A DNA stretch of 19,690 nucleotides from JBDTMC01 sp039934475 (GTDB lineage: Bacteria > Acidobacteriota > Terriglobia > Bryobacterales > Bryobacteraceae): contig JBDTMC010000096.1 in NCBI GenBank assembly GCA_039934475.1, positions 1 through 19,690 of the forward strand, read 5' to 3'. Position numbers and translations under genes: made by a program. The notes beneath the pieces were generated by a model that searched no databases, had not been told where the DNA came from, and saw only the letters and a list, made by a program, of their open reading frames with translations. This document shows, piece after piece, positions 1 to 7,540 of the stretch; position 1 is the first letter of the stretch, and every line of letters begins with the position of its first letter.

Positions 1-929
1 CGGTGGGACCAGTTGTCGAGGATGAGTCGCGCGGGCTCCACGGTGCGGCGGACGATGATGACGAGGTGGAACTCGCGTTCGCGTTCGCGCAGCCAGCGAC
101 GGATGCGCTGAGGCAATGGATCGCCAGCGACGCCGGCAGTGAGACAGAGGCAGTAGAAGGCGCCGCCCGGATGAAGGTAGTTGGGCAGGCCTTCGATCAG
201 CCGGCGGGTGAGGAATTCACCGTCCTCGCCGCCATCGCGAAACAGTTGTTCGGAGCGTAGGGACGGCACGTAGGGCGGGTGTGCGGCGATGCGGTCGAAG
301 GTCTGCCGGCCGGCTGGCTGATAGAGATCGCCCTGGCGCACCGTTACATTTTCCAGACCGTTGAGACGGCGGCTCCACTCGGCCATGTGAGCGCAGCGGT
401 CGCTGATGTCGAAGGCGGAGGCGTGAGTGGCGTAGGTGGCCCCAGCGTGGAGCGCGGCCGCGCCGGCGCCGGCGCACATTTCGAGAAATGCCGGACAGGC
501 GGTGTGCGGGAGCATGTCCAGGAAATCTTCGGTTTGGGGAGTGATGGCGCTGAAGACGCGTGGTGCTTCGGCTTCGTTGTCGTCGTGTTCGCTGGTGGAG
601 TTTTTGTCGGAGATGACCCAGACATTGCCTGATGGGTAGAGCGACACGGTTGCGGACCACCACCCGGCGGTATCCCGTTGCACGAGGTCGAGGGTAAGGA
701 GGACCTCATGAATTTCCGCCGGCAGTTCGGGCACAGACTCGCCGAGTAGGAAGAGTTGAATCAGTAATTCGAGAGCATCGTCCGCGGGTGCGTTGGATCG
801 CATGCCGAGGGACTGAGACAGCTTGGCGATTCCGAGGCGCGCCTGAACGGCTTCCTCGCGGAAGCCGCTGGCGTTGAGGAACTGGCGCAGCGTGGAATAC
901 TGCTGCGGCGTACCGAATCGTGGTGACAA
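1..929 (-). CDS. Class I SAM-dependent methyltransferase (MTS/HemK-like), 3' end beyond window
   Basis: 309 codons are visible and the frame is still open at the left edge. The central part is a Rossmann-type methyltransferase. Motif I is EMCAGAGAAAL (about residues 149-159, replacing the usual D/E-x-G-x-G-x-G), an acidic strand end AFDIS follows, and HPPYVPS (about 217-223) stands where N5-glutamine and rRNA methylases have NPPY. A helical N-terminal region of about 130 residues precedes it. The order (helical N-terminus, MTS core, C-terminal extension) resembles a bacterial family annotated as HemK-related methylase; the substrate is unknown. The start is uncertain. An in-frame TGA at 933-935 leaves only TTG at 929 for the full N-terminal domain, and it has no ribosome binding site. 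ATG at 803 would remove 42 residues. The gene lies 24 bp downstream of the preceding minus-strand gene and may be co-transcribed, although the functions look unrelated. Confidence 0.8.
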   Translation of the reverse strand, partial: MSPRFGTPQQYSTLRQFLNASGFREEAVQARLGIAKLSQSLGMRSNAPADDALELLIQLFLLGESVPELPAEIHEVLLTLDLVQRDTAGWWSATVSLYPSGNVWVISDKNSTSEHDDNEAEAPRVFSAITPQTEDFLDMLPHTACPAFLEMCAGAGAAALHAGATYATHASAFDISDRCAHMAEWSRRLNGLENVTVRQGDLYQPAGRQTFDRIAAHPPYVPSLRSEQLFRDGGEDGEFLTRRLIEGLPNYLHPGGAFYCLCLTAGVAGDPLPQRIRRWLREREREFHLVIIVRRTVEPARLILDNWSH

Positions 930-953
930 AGTTCAGGCTATCACGGGGTCAGG

Positions 954-2417
954 CTACTGCAGCTTCGCGTAAGCCTTTCCCGTAACTGATGACGCCACAC
1001 TGGTTGCCGAGATGGTGAGCAGCGGTGCCGCGGGTAATACTGTCGGCGCGGCATAGAGCCCTCCCGTGGTGATGGTTCCGTAGGTGGCGTCGCCGCCGAT
1101 TACTCCATTGACCCGCCAGATGACGCTTGTGTTGGAGGTTCCGGTAACCGCAGCCGTGAATTGAACTGTTGTGGATAAGGGAACCAGCACGCGGGCCGGC
1201 GTGACAGTAACGGCAACGTTGCTGACGGAGACATGAGACAGAGCGCGGGCCGTTGCCTGCGCCGCGCTGGTGGCTTCGACGGTGACGTTGGCCGGGGTTG
1301 TGGGCGCTTGGTAGAGTCCGGTGGCGTTGATGGTTCCGGTGGCGGGAGTTCCTCCCGTGACGCCGTTGACGGACCATGTAACCGCAGTATTCGCGGTATT
1401 CGTGACGTGGGAAGTGAACTGCTGGGAGGCGCCGACGGTGACGGCGACCGAGGCCGGCGCGGTAGTGATGAGTATGGCAGTTTGGCGCGCTTGTCCGGAG
1501 TTTGGATTAACGATGAGCGAGGATGCGTCCACCGCCTCGAAGTCAGAACCGTGAACGCCGCCCAACTGGTGCAGCGTGTCATTGTTCCACCGGCTGTCCG
1601 GAGCGCCGGAGACGTACCAGGAAGAGCCGTTGTCGGCGATGATCATTCCGTAGCGTTTGAGGCAGCGCAGGATGACCTGGACGTCGGCGGGATAGGGCGT
1701 GATGTCGAAGTTGGCGTGCAGGCGGAAGCGGGCGCCCATCGGTGGATAGTTAGGGTCCGTGATGTCGGAGGCGTAATGTCGGGCGGGCCAGAGGTAGGCC
1801 TTCTGCGTCTGGCTTACGGTGAAGCGCAGGGCGTGGCGAATCTCACCGGCGGCGACTTCGGGATAGCGTGCCAGGCCGGGGTAAACGGCGAGGCCGGCGG
1901 CATCGGCTGAAGTCCAGCCGGCGGGGCGGAGGATGTAGTTGCGGAGGTCAAAGATGGCTCCGGAACCCGCCAGCCAACTGGCCGTCTGCGGGTACGCTGC
2001 GTAGAGTTCGTAGAGAATGCAGTTGGTGGTGTCGATGGATAGGGCGTGACGGTCGCCGGTACTGCTGGGTCCACCTTCGATAGGAGCGTTCAACGGGACG
2101 GCGTAGGGCCCAGGGTCGCTTTCGTCAGCGTAGGTGAAGGTGGCGGGGTACTTCGTTTGCGTACCAGGGACATAGACGTAAGGGAGGCCAATCGGCGCGC
2201 CGGCATACAGGCCGGAGCCAAAGTCGGGATGGAGGCCCGTGGCAGGGCCGATGTTTGCGATCCAAGAGGCAGACAAAGAGTGCACAGGAAGGTTGTCTAC
2301 CGGGGTGTTCCAGATGTGATCAGCCGGGAAAACGGGGCAGGTTCCGGCGGTGGGGGGAACTTGAGCCATGACGACGATGGCTCCCAAGAGAGCAAGAGAA
2401 ACAGACTTTAAGGGCAC
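954..2417 (-). CDS. Secreted protein of unknown function with two C-terminal bacterial Ig-like repeats
   Basis: 487 residues. A Sec signal peptide occupies roughly residues 1-25 (hydrophobic LALLGAIVVMAQ). Residues about 26-310 form one compact domain rich in Trp, Tyr and Pro, with landmarks HIWNTPVDNLPV, ADESDPGPY, EGGPSSTGDRHAL, GWTSADAAGL and ADNGSSWYVSG. I recognise these from an uncharacterised secreted family of soil bacteria; conserved Asp, His and Arg suggest an enzyme or carbohydrate binder, but no reaction is known. Residues about 315-395 and 397-487 are two BIG-type Ig-like repeats, each with a TVxFT/QFTS strand, a W-x-V-N-G-V core and a G-x-I/T-x-x-G-L-Y-x-A-P turn. Such repeats usually act as spacers or adhesive modules on exported proteins. 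The start is GTG at 2417, the first possible start after an upstream in-frame TAA. A weak AAGGGG lies 11 nt before it. Confidence 0.85.
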   Translation of the reverse strand: MPLKSVSLALLGAIVVMAQVPPTAGTCPVFPADHIWNTPVDNLPVHSLSASWIANIGPATGLHPDFGSGLYAGAPIGLPYVYVPGTQTKYPATFTYADESDPGPYAVPLNAPIEGGPSSTGDRHALSIDTTNCILYELYAAYPQTASWLAGSGAIFDLRNYILRPAGWTSADAAGLAVYPGLARYPEVAAGEIRHALRFTVSQTQKAYLWPARHYASDITDPNYPPMGARFRLHANFDITPYPADVQVILRCLKRYGMIIADNGSSWYVSGAPDSRWNNDTLHQLGGVHGSDFEAVDASSLIVNPNSGQARQTAILITTAPASVAVTVGASQQFTSHVTNTANTAVTWSVNGVTGGTPATGTINATGLYQAPTTPANVTVEATSAAQATARALSHVSVSNVAVTVTPARVLVPLSTTVQFTAAVTGTSNTSVIWRVNGVIGGDATYGTITTGGLYAAPTVLPAAPLLTISATSVASSVTGKAYAKLQ

Positions 2418-2786
2418 ATCATCTGGAACCCCTTGCGGCTCAGGGTCGTTGCGACCACGTGCTTGTTCTTAAGCAATTGTAATGCGTGTAACGGTTGCAG
2501 TCTGTGGCTAAAGCGCTACAGGTGTAGATTTAACCATCTTCCCTGGAGCCGCAATTGTATCGCCAAGATCAATGGAACTATTGTATTGTGAAGCGTTTAC
2601 CACAGTGAACACAAATGTCCTACAATCGCTACAGCAACCGCCTGGAGCCCTTTTTCAAATAATCGCCGTTCGGGGGATATACAGTACTACACCATTGCCG
2701 GTTGCCGGCGTCGCAGTTGGCGTCGTACGGGACTTAGCGCGCGCTGCGGACCACGCGATCCTGTGGTACGGGATATGATGACGGGA
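2418..2786. other. Divergent intergenic region, about 370 bp
   Basis: No convincing gene. This is the largest non-coding stretch and is visibly richer in A+T than its surroundings. It must hold the promoters of the two divergent genes. Seen directly: a perfect inverted repeat CTACA-GG-TGTAG at 2516-2527, a small hairpin GGTCG-TTG-CGACC near 2445-2457, the octamer CGCTACAG twice (2514-2521 and 2627-2634), and GCAATTGTA twice (near 2473 and 2551). A weak sigma70-like pair, TTCAAA (2654-2659) and TATACA (2678-2683) with 18 bp spacing, faces the oxidoreductase gene. The short repeats could be operator half-sites or chance. A 68-codon plus-strand frame from 2572 has no ribosome binding site and no recognisable product. 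Confidence 0.6.
2774..2779 (+). promoter_or_regulatory. Candidate -10 element for a leaderless start
   Basis: TATGAT matches five of six bases of TATAAT and ends 7 nt before the ATG at 2787. Transcription would then begin at or next to the start codon. No Shine-Dalgarno sequence fits that ATG and no good -35 box is visible at the usual distance. The element is inferred from position and from similar arrangements elsewhere in the window. Confidence 0.35.
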
Positions 2787-3833
2787 ATGAAACCCACGGC
2801 ATTTTTCGGGATGTTACTGATGGCAGCGCCTCTGTGGGGCGAGGAGCCGCTGCGATTGGCGATTGCCGGGCTGGTGCACGGCCACGCGTCCGGGTTCTTT
2901 CGGGCTTTGAAGAGCCGCAGCGATGCGCGACTGGTGGGTGTGTGGGAACCGGACGTGGCGCTGCAGAAGCAGTACGCGAAGCAGTTTGACGTTCCTGACA
3001 ACGTCTTCTACACCGACTTGGCACGGATGTTGGTGACCACTAAGCCGGAGGCCGTGGCGGCGTTCACTAACACTTACGACCACGCCATGGTTGTGGAAGC
3101 GGCGGCCGCGCGGAAGCTGCCCGTGATGATGGAAAAACCGCTGGCCGTGAGCATGGAGCATGCGCGGGCGATTCAAAAGGCGGCGCAACGCGCGGGGATT
3201 CCGGTAGTCGTGAACTATGAGACGACGTGGTACGCCAACCACGCCGCCTTGCGCGCCTTGTTGAAGGAAGGGAATGCCGGCGGGGAGATTCGCAAGATGG
3301 TGGCGATGGATGGGCATAACGGGCCGAAGGAGATCGGCGTGGGGCCGGAGTTTCTCGGATGGTTGACTGACCCGGTAAAGAACGGTGCGGGCGCACTGTT
3401 CGATTTCGGGTGTTATGGCGCGAATTTGATGACGTGGACCAGCCGTATGAAGCCCCAGATTTACGCGCGAGTAGATGATGAAGCCACGATCCTGGTGGAG
3501 TATCCGAAGGCGCAGGGGATCATTCAGGCGTCGTGGAACTGGCCGTTCGGCCGGAAGGATTTCGAGGTGTATGCGGAGAGAGCGTACGCGGTGGCTACTT
3601 CCGGTGGTGGGCCGTTGCGAGTAAGATTGCCAGGTGGGCAGGAAGAGGTTCGGACTCCGGGGCCGCTGCCGGAGGATGAGCGCGATTCGATTTCGTATTT
3701 GAAGGCTGTGGTGCGAGGGCGCCTGAAGCCCGCGGGCCTGTCTTCGCTGGAGAACAATATGATCGTGACGGAGATTTTGACTGCGGCGCGGGAATCGGCG
3801 AAGTCGGGACGGCGGGTGGTGCTGGGGCGGTGA
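2787..3833 (+). CDS. Exported Gfo/Idh/MocA-family oxidoreductase
   Basis: 349 residues from ATG 2787; GTG 2763 and ATG 2775 or 2778 are in-frame alternatives. Residues 1-18 (MKPTAFFGMLLMAAPLWG) look like a Sec signal peptide. A Rossmann domain begins with LRLAIAGLVHGHASG, where the usual GxGxxG is altered to GLVHGH. The family's EKPLAV motif is present with Lys at about residue 117, the position that contacts cofactor and substrate in characterised members. Downstream, the GAGALFDFGCYGANLM segment matches the conserved G-G-x-x-x-D-x-G-x-H/Y helix of the C-terminal alpha/beta domain. The family acts on sugars, inositols and related polyols with NAD(P); the substrate here cannot be told. Planctomycetes and Solibacter-type bacteria carry many exported copies, often beside DUF1501/DUF1553 genes, as here. 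The gene is convergent with the DUF1501 gene, with 96 bp between stops. Confidence 0.88.
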   Translation: MKPTAFFGMLLMAAPLWGEEPLRLAIAGLVHGHASGFFRALKSRSDARLVGVWEPDVALQKQYAKQFDVPDNVFYTDLARMLVTTKPEAVAAFTNTYDHAMVVEAAAARKLPVMMEKPLAVSMEHARAIQKAAQRAGIPVVVNYETTWYANHAALRALLKEGNAGGEIRKMVAMDGHNGPKEIGVGPEFLGWLTDPVKNGAGALFDFGCYGANLMTWTSRMKPQIYARVDDEATILVEYPKAQGIIQASWNWPFGRKDFEVYAERAYAVATSGGGPLRVRLPGGQEEVRTPGPLPEDERDSISYLKAVVRGRLKPAGLSSLENNMIVTEILTAARESAKSGRRVVLGR

Positions 3834-3929
3834 AGGTACATCCGGTGAAGCCCTCAGCGACAGCCAAGAAGGATGGCAAAAAGGCGGTGCGCGCACTGAG
3901 CAAGAGCAAGCGCGAGGGTGGCTTCGTTA

Positions 3930-5321
3930 TTATCCGAAGACCTTCGTAATCGCTTGACCGCCGAAGTCGGTTAGCTTTTCGTGACGACCGTTGTGGAGTA
4001 CCCAGAGGCGGTTCTGATCGAGACCGCACGCTTGCAGGATGGTCGCATGGAAATCGCGCATCGAGTAGCGGTTGCCGATGGCGTGAAGGCCGAATTCGTC
4101 GGTGTCGCCGATGGCTTGGCCGCCTTTGACTCCACCTCCGGCGAACCACATGGTGTAGCCGAAGGGATTGTGGTCGCGCCCGTTGCCGCTTTGTGAAGTG
4201 GGCAGGCGCCCGAATTCGCTGCCCCAAATGACGAGCGTCGAATCGAGCAGTCCGCGCGACTTGAGATCGGTAAGCAGGGCCGCGATGGGTTGGTCCGTCA
4301 TGCCTGCCATCTTTTCGTGGTTCTGGACGAGATCCTTGTGGGCGTCCCATTGGATGCTGACGGGGCCGCCACCGGAGTAAATCTGGATGAAGCGGACGCC
4401 GCGTTCCACCAGCCGGCGGGCGAGCAGGCAGCGTGTTCCAAACTCCGTGGTGCGCTTGTCGTCAATTCCGTAGAGATGCTTGGTGGCGGCTGTTTCCTTG
4501 CTGAAGTCCACCGCTTCCGGCGCGTGGCTTTGCATGCGGAAGGCGAGTTCGTAAGCGGCAATGCGGGCGGCCGTATCGCTATCGTACGGGTCGGCGTCAC
4601 TTTCGTTCATCTGCTGTAGTAAGTCGAGCGTGCGGCGCTGGCGCTCCGGAGTAACTCCCGCGGGCGGCTTCAAGTGGAGCACCGGCGCGGGTCCACTGCG
4701 CAGTAGAGTCCCCTGATAGACGGCGGGCAGATAGCCGGCGCCCCAACAGGGAGTACCGCCTTCGGGCGTGCCTTCCGGTTGCGGCATCACCACATAAGCC
4801 GGGAGGTTTTCACTCTCGTTTCCAAGGCCGTAGGTCACCCAGGAACCCATACTCGGGTGGCCGGCGAAGATCCGGCCGGTATGGACCTGGTACATGGCGG
4901 GCGCGTGAACGATGCTGTCTGTGTAGAAGGAGCGTACGAAGCAGATGTCGTCCACCTTCTCCGCCAGATGAGGGAACAGCGTGGAGACTTCCTGGCCGCA
5001 TTGGCCGTATTTGCGGAAGGTGAAAGGCGAGGAGAGGATGGGCGTGGTGCTGTCGCTAAACTGGCTGGTGACTTTACCGAAGCTGGCAGGCAGTTGCTGG
5101 CCGTCGAACTTCTTAAGGATGGGCTTAGGGTCGAACGTGTCGATGGCGCTGGGGGCTCCCACCATGAAGAGGAAGATGACGGACTTCACCTGGGAGGGGA
5201 AGTGTGGCGGTTTGGCGGCGAGTGGATTGACTCGTGTTTCGGCCTGCAGCAGCGATTCCAGAGCGAGGGCTCCGAACCCGTGCGCGGCGCCCCGCAGAAT
5301 GTCGCGGCGGTTAGGGGACAT
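3930..5321 (-). CDS. DUF1501 protein, Tat-exported
   Basis: 463 residues. The N-terminus NRRDILRGAAHGFGALAL is a twin-arginine signal typical of DUF1501 proteins, indicating export in folded form. The mature part contains the family landmarks: VIFLFMVGAPSAIDTFDPKP near the start, FVRSFYTDSIVHAPAMYQVHTG, LPAYVVMP, an RGVRFIQIYSGGGP strand, and the C-terminal WGSEFGRLPTSQ...GRDHNPFGYTMW block with conserved Glu, Arg, Asp and His. DUF1501 belongs to the alkaline phosphatase/sulfatase-like superfamily, but its reaction is unknown. The gene starts inside the end of the upstream DUF1549/DUF1553 gene, with an 11 bp overlap, so the two are translated from one message and their products probably work together outside the cytoplasm. 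This pairing is very common in Planctomycetes and Solibacter-like Acidobacteria. Length and motifs suggest an intact gene. Confidence 0.93.
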   Translation of the reverse strand: MSPNRRDILRGAAHGFGALALESLLQAETRVNPLAAKPPHFPSQVKSVIFLFMVGAPSAIDTFDPKPILKKFDGQQLPASFGKVTSQFSDSTTPILSSPFTFRKYGQCGQEVSTLFPHLAEKVDDICFVRSFYTDSIVHAPAMYQVHTGRIFAGHPSMGSWVTYGLGNESENLPAYVVMPQPEGTPEGGTPCWGAGYLPAVYQGTLLRSGPAPVLHLKPPAGVTPERQRRTLDLLQQMNESDADPYDSDTAARIAAYELAFRMQSHAPEAVDFSKETAATKHLYGIDDKRTTEFGTRCLLARRLVERGVRFIQIYSGGGPVSIQWDAHKDLVQNHEKMAGMTDQPIAALLTDLKSRGLLDSTLVIWGSEFGRLPTSQSGNGRDHNPFGYTMWFAGGGVKGGQAIGDTDEFGLHAIGNRYSMRDFHATILQACGLDQNRLWVLHNGRHEKLTDFGGQAITKVFG

Positions 5322-7479
5322 ACACGAACTCCGTTCGATTGAGAAGGGCGAGGCAGAAGTCGGCCAGCGTGCCGCCTTGTTTGAAGAAGGTCCGGGCCTG
5401 CGCTACTTCGAGCTTATGGGGCGGGCGCGCCAGGGCCACTTCATAGGCGCTATCCACGCGGCAGGTGGTCTTTGATCCGCACGATGTTTCCAGGCGCTTA
5501 GCAAACGCCGCCGATTGCGTTTGCATGAAATCGCTGTTGAAGAGCGTGAGGGATTGCAGGGCGTGCGTGCTGACTGCACGAGTGGGACAGGAGGACATGG
5601 TATCCGGCTGGTCGAAGTTAGTAAGCATCGGCAGGCGAACTGTGCGTTTGTTGAGTAAGTAGATGCTGCGCCGGTTATGTTCGGTGGGATCAGGCGTGAG
5701 GGGCCACAAGTTGTCCGGTTCCTGCTCGCTGAAGATGAGGTCGTAGATCTCCTTTTCGATCGGCACGCGGACTGGCGGCCCGCCCATCTTGGCATTCAAT
5801 AATCCAGATGTCGCGACGATGTTGTCGCGCAAGTTCTCCGCTTCCAGGCGCTGGTGCGGATGACGCCACCAGAGTTGGTTGTCAGGATCCACTTTTGCTT
5901 TGGCGGCGTCGCCGGCGGCGGATTGGCGATAGACGCTGGAGGTGAGGATCAGCCGGTCCATAGCCTTGACGCTCCAGTCACGGTCCATGAATTCCACCGC
6001 CAGCCAGTCAAACAGCGCCGGATTCGCGGGGCGGGCGCCGAGGACTCCGAAGTCATTGGCGGTGGGGACCAAACCGGTGCCCATGCGCAGTTGCCAGATG
6101 CGATTCACCATCACCCGCGCGGTAAGGGGATGTTCTTTTGAAGTGAACCAGCGGGCGAGGGCGCTGCGGCGGCCCTGAGGCGTTTCGGGAATTGCGACGC
6201 CGTAACTGGCGAGCACCGTGGGAAAGCCAGGACCAACCGCATCCAGCTTGCGCTTGTGGTCGCCCACTTTGAGGATGTGCGACTGAGGCGCCTTATCCAT
6301 GTTGGCGACAGCGTAGGCCGCGGCGGGAGGCTCGGGCTCCGTAAGTTCGATGACGTGGATCTGGCGGCGGATTTCGGCGCGTGCGGTACGCTGATCGGCG
6401 GGTAGGGCTTCCAGCACTTCGTCCCAGACGACGCCTATCTGGTCTTTCGCGTCTTTGGCGAGTTTCTTCTGTTCTTCTGTGCGCTTGTCTTCGGGCGTGT
6501 CGAGGGCTTCGCGGAGCTTCGGCTCCAGCATCGCCTTTTTGGCATCACGCAACTTCTCGCGGGTCGGCTTCTCGATTTCGGCGATTTGCTTTTCCAGCGG
6601 CTCAAGGCGCGCTTTGTAGGCTTTGTTCGCGACTTCGTAAGCGGCCTTCTCATCGGTCGTGGCGATGTCGACGTCCTTGCCGTCGGTGGCAGCCATGAGG
6701 GCTTGCAGGCGATAGTAGTCGGCCTGGAGGATGGGGTCGAATTTATGGTTGTGGCAGCGGGCACAACCGACGGTCATGCCGAGAAGCGCGCCGCTGACGG
6801 TGGCCGTCATCTCCGTGAGCACTTCCTGGCGGTTCATCTCTTCGTCCTGGTTGCCGCCGACGAGGTGTACGGGACCGGCGCGATGGAAACCGGTGGCGAC
6901 GAGGGCGTTCTTGTCGCCCGGCCAGAGTTCGTCGCCGGCGATCTGCTCCTGCACAAAGCGGTCGAAGGGCTTGTTTTCGTTGAAGGCGCGAATGACGTAA
7001 TCGCGATAGCGCCAGGCTTGGGGACGTTCGGCGTCAAGTTCGAAGCCGTTAGTGTCGGCGTAGCGGACGACATCGAGCCAGCGGAGGGCCCAGCGCTCAC
7101 CGTAATGGGGGCTGGCGAGGAGCTGGTCGACGAGGTTCTCGTAGGCTTGTGGCGAGCGGTCATTGAGGAAGGTCTTGGTCTGCTCCGGCGTCGGAGGCAG
7201 GCCGGTGACGTCGAGGTAGACGCGACGGACGAGGCTGTGGCGATCCAGTTCGGGGTTGGGCGCGAGGCCTTTAGCCTGCAGCGCGGCGACGATGAAGCGA
7301 TCGATGGGCGTGCGCGCCCACGGAGTGTTGACGTCGGGCACGGCTGGGCGAACAGGTTTCTTGAAGGCCCACCAGTTGCGGCGTGCACCGATAAACTTCT
7401 CGTCGGCCGCGGGATCGGCGGCGAGAATCTGGAAGACGAGAATGAAGACGAGAGAGAGCCGTGAGGCGAGCCCCAGCAT
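5311..7479 (-). CDS. DUF1549/DUF1553 protein with one c-type heme motif
   Basis: 722 residues with a Sec signal peptide (about 1-21, LSLVFILVFQILAA). The N-terminal third is DUF1549: NWWAFKKPVRP, TPIDRFIVAALQAKGL, RRVYLDVTGLPPTPEQ, HYGERWALRWLDVVRYADTNG, then CARCHNHKFDP with a CxxCH heme motif at residues 239-243. A charged Lys/Glu-rich segment of about 60 residues (around 285-345) is probably a coiled coil. The C-terminal half is DUF1553: HPLTARVMVNRIWQ, GTGLVPTANDFG, LDWL-like FDWLAVEF, LILTSSVYRQS, RRSIYLLNKR and a terminal NRTEFVYVP. Most planctomycete relatives carry an extra N-terminal PSCyt1 cytochrome domain; here it is absent. The function is unknown; export and heme suggest periplasmic electron transfer linked to polymer degradation. 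Head of a two-gene operon with DUF1501. Confidence 0.93.
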   Translation of the reverse strand: MLGLASRLSLVFILVFQILAADPAADEKFIGARRNWWAFKKPVRPAVPDVNTPWARTPIDRFIVAALQAKGLAPNPELDRHSLVRRVYLDVTGLPPTPEQTKTFLNDRSPQAYENLVDQLLASPHYGERWALRWLDVVRYADTNGFELDAERPQAWRYRDYVIRAFNENKPFDRFVQEQIAGDELWPGDKNALVATGFHRAGPVHLVGGNQDEEMNRQEVLTEMTATVSGALLGMTVGCARCHNHKFDPILQADYYRLQALMAATDGKDVDIATTDEKAAYEVANKAYKARLEPLEKQIAEIEKPTREKLRDAKKAMLEPKLREALDTPEDKRTEEQKKLAKDAKDQIGVVWDEVLEALPADQRTARAEIRRQIHVIELTEPEPPAAAYAVANMDKAPQSHILKVGDHKRKLDAVGPGFPTVLASYGVAIPETPQGRRSALARWFTSKEHPLTARVMVNRIWQLRMGTGLVPTANDFGVLGARPANPALFDWLAVEFMDRDWSVKAMDRLILTSSVYRQSAAGDAAKAKVDPDNQLWWRHPHQRLEAENLRDNIVATSGLLNAKMGGPPVRVPIEKEIYDLIFSEQEPDNLWPLTPDPTEHNRRSIYLLNKRTVRLPMLTNFDQPDTMSSCPTRAVSTHALQSLTLFNSDFMQTQSAAFAKRLETSCGSKTTCRVDSAYEVALARPPHKLEVAQARTFFKQGGTLADFCLALLNRTEFVYVP
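5329..5332 (-). promoter_or_regulatory. Ribosome binding site of the DUF1501 gene
   Basis: Read on the minus strand, GGAG stands 7 nt before the ATG at 5321. It lies inside the last codons of the upstream gene, so ribosomes finishing that gene are well placed to reinitiate. It supports 5321 as the start. Confidence 0.6.
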
Positions 7480-7486
7480 GATCCAT

Positions 7487-7492
7487 AGTGTA
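7487..7492 (-). promoter_or_regulatory. Candidate -10 element of the DUF1553-DUF1501 operon
   Basis: Read on the minus strand, TACACT lies 7 nt before the ATG at 7479, and no Shine-Dalgarno sequence fits in between. It matches only four of six bases of TATAAT and no -35 box is evident, so support is mostly the repeated arrangement seen at other starts in this window. Confidence 0.25.
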
Positions 7493-7525
7493 ACGCGGTA
7501 TGGATGGAAAGCGCGGGTTTGGGAC

Positions 7526-7535
7526 TATGCTGGAG
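7526..7535 (+). promoter_or_regulatory. Ribosome binding site (and possible -10) of the WD40-like gene
   Basis: GGAG at 7532-7535 is 5 nt before ATG 7541 and decides this start over the long in-frame extension to 7256, which merely runs antisense to the DUF1553 gene. TATGCT at 7526-7531 directly abuts it and resembles a -10 box, but both cannot act on the same transcript, since such a promoter would start the RNA downstream of GGAG. Confidence 0.5.
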
Positions 7536-7540
7536 TTACC

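Noticed and set aside
2572..2778. 68-codon plus-strand frame in the intergenic gap
   Set aside because: No ribosome binding site, no recognisable product, and it runs into the start region of the oxidoreductase gene. Chance frame more likely.
3887..3896. GTGCGCGCAC palindrome between convergent genes as a terminator
   Set aside because: A 10 bp palindrome with no loop and no T tract cannot form a normal intrinsic terminator.
6586..7464. Long plus-strand open frame of 292 codons opposite the DUF1553 gene
   Set aside because: It is the complement of a well-supported coding sequence with clear family motifs. High-GC codon use keeps the opposite frame open, and its product is low-complexity Gly/Val/Glu-rich with no recognisable domain.
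7256..7540. Upstream in-frame extension of the WD40-like gene
   Set aside because: It overlaps the start of the divergent DUF1553 gene, while ATG 7541 has GGAG at 5 nt and begins a proper signal peptide.
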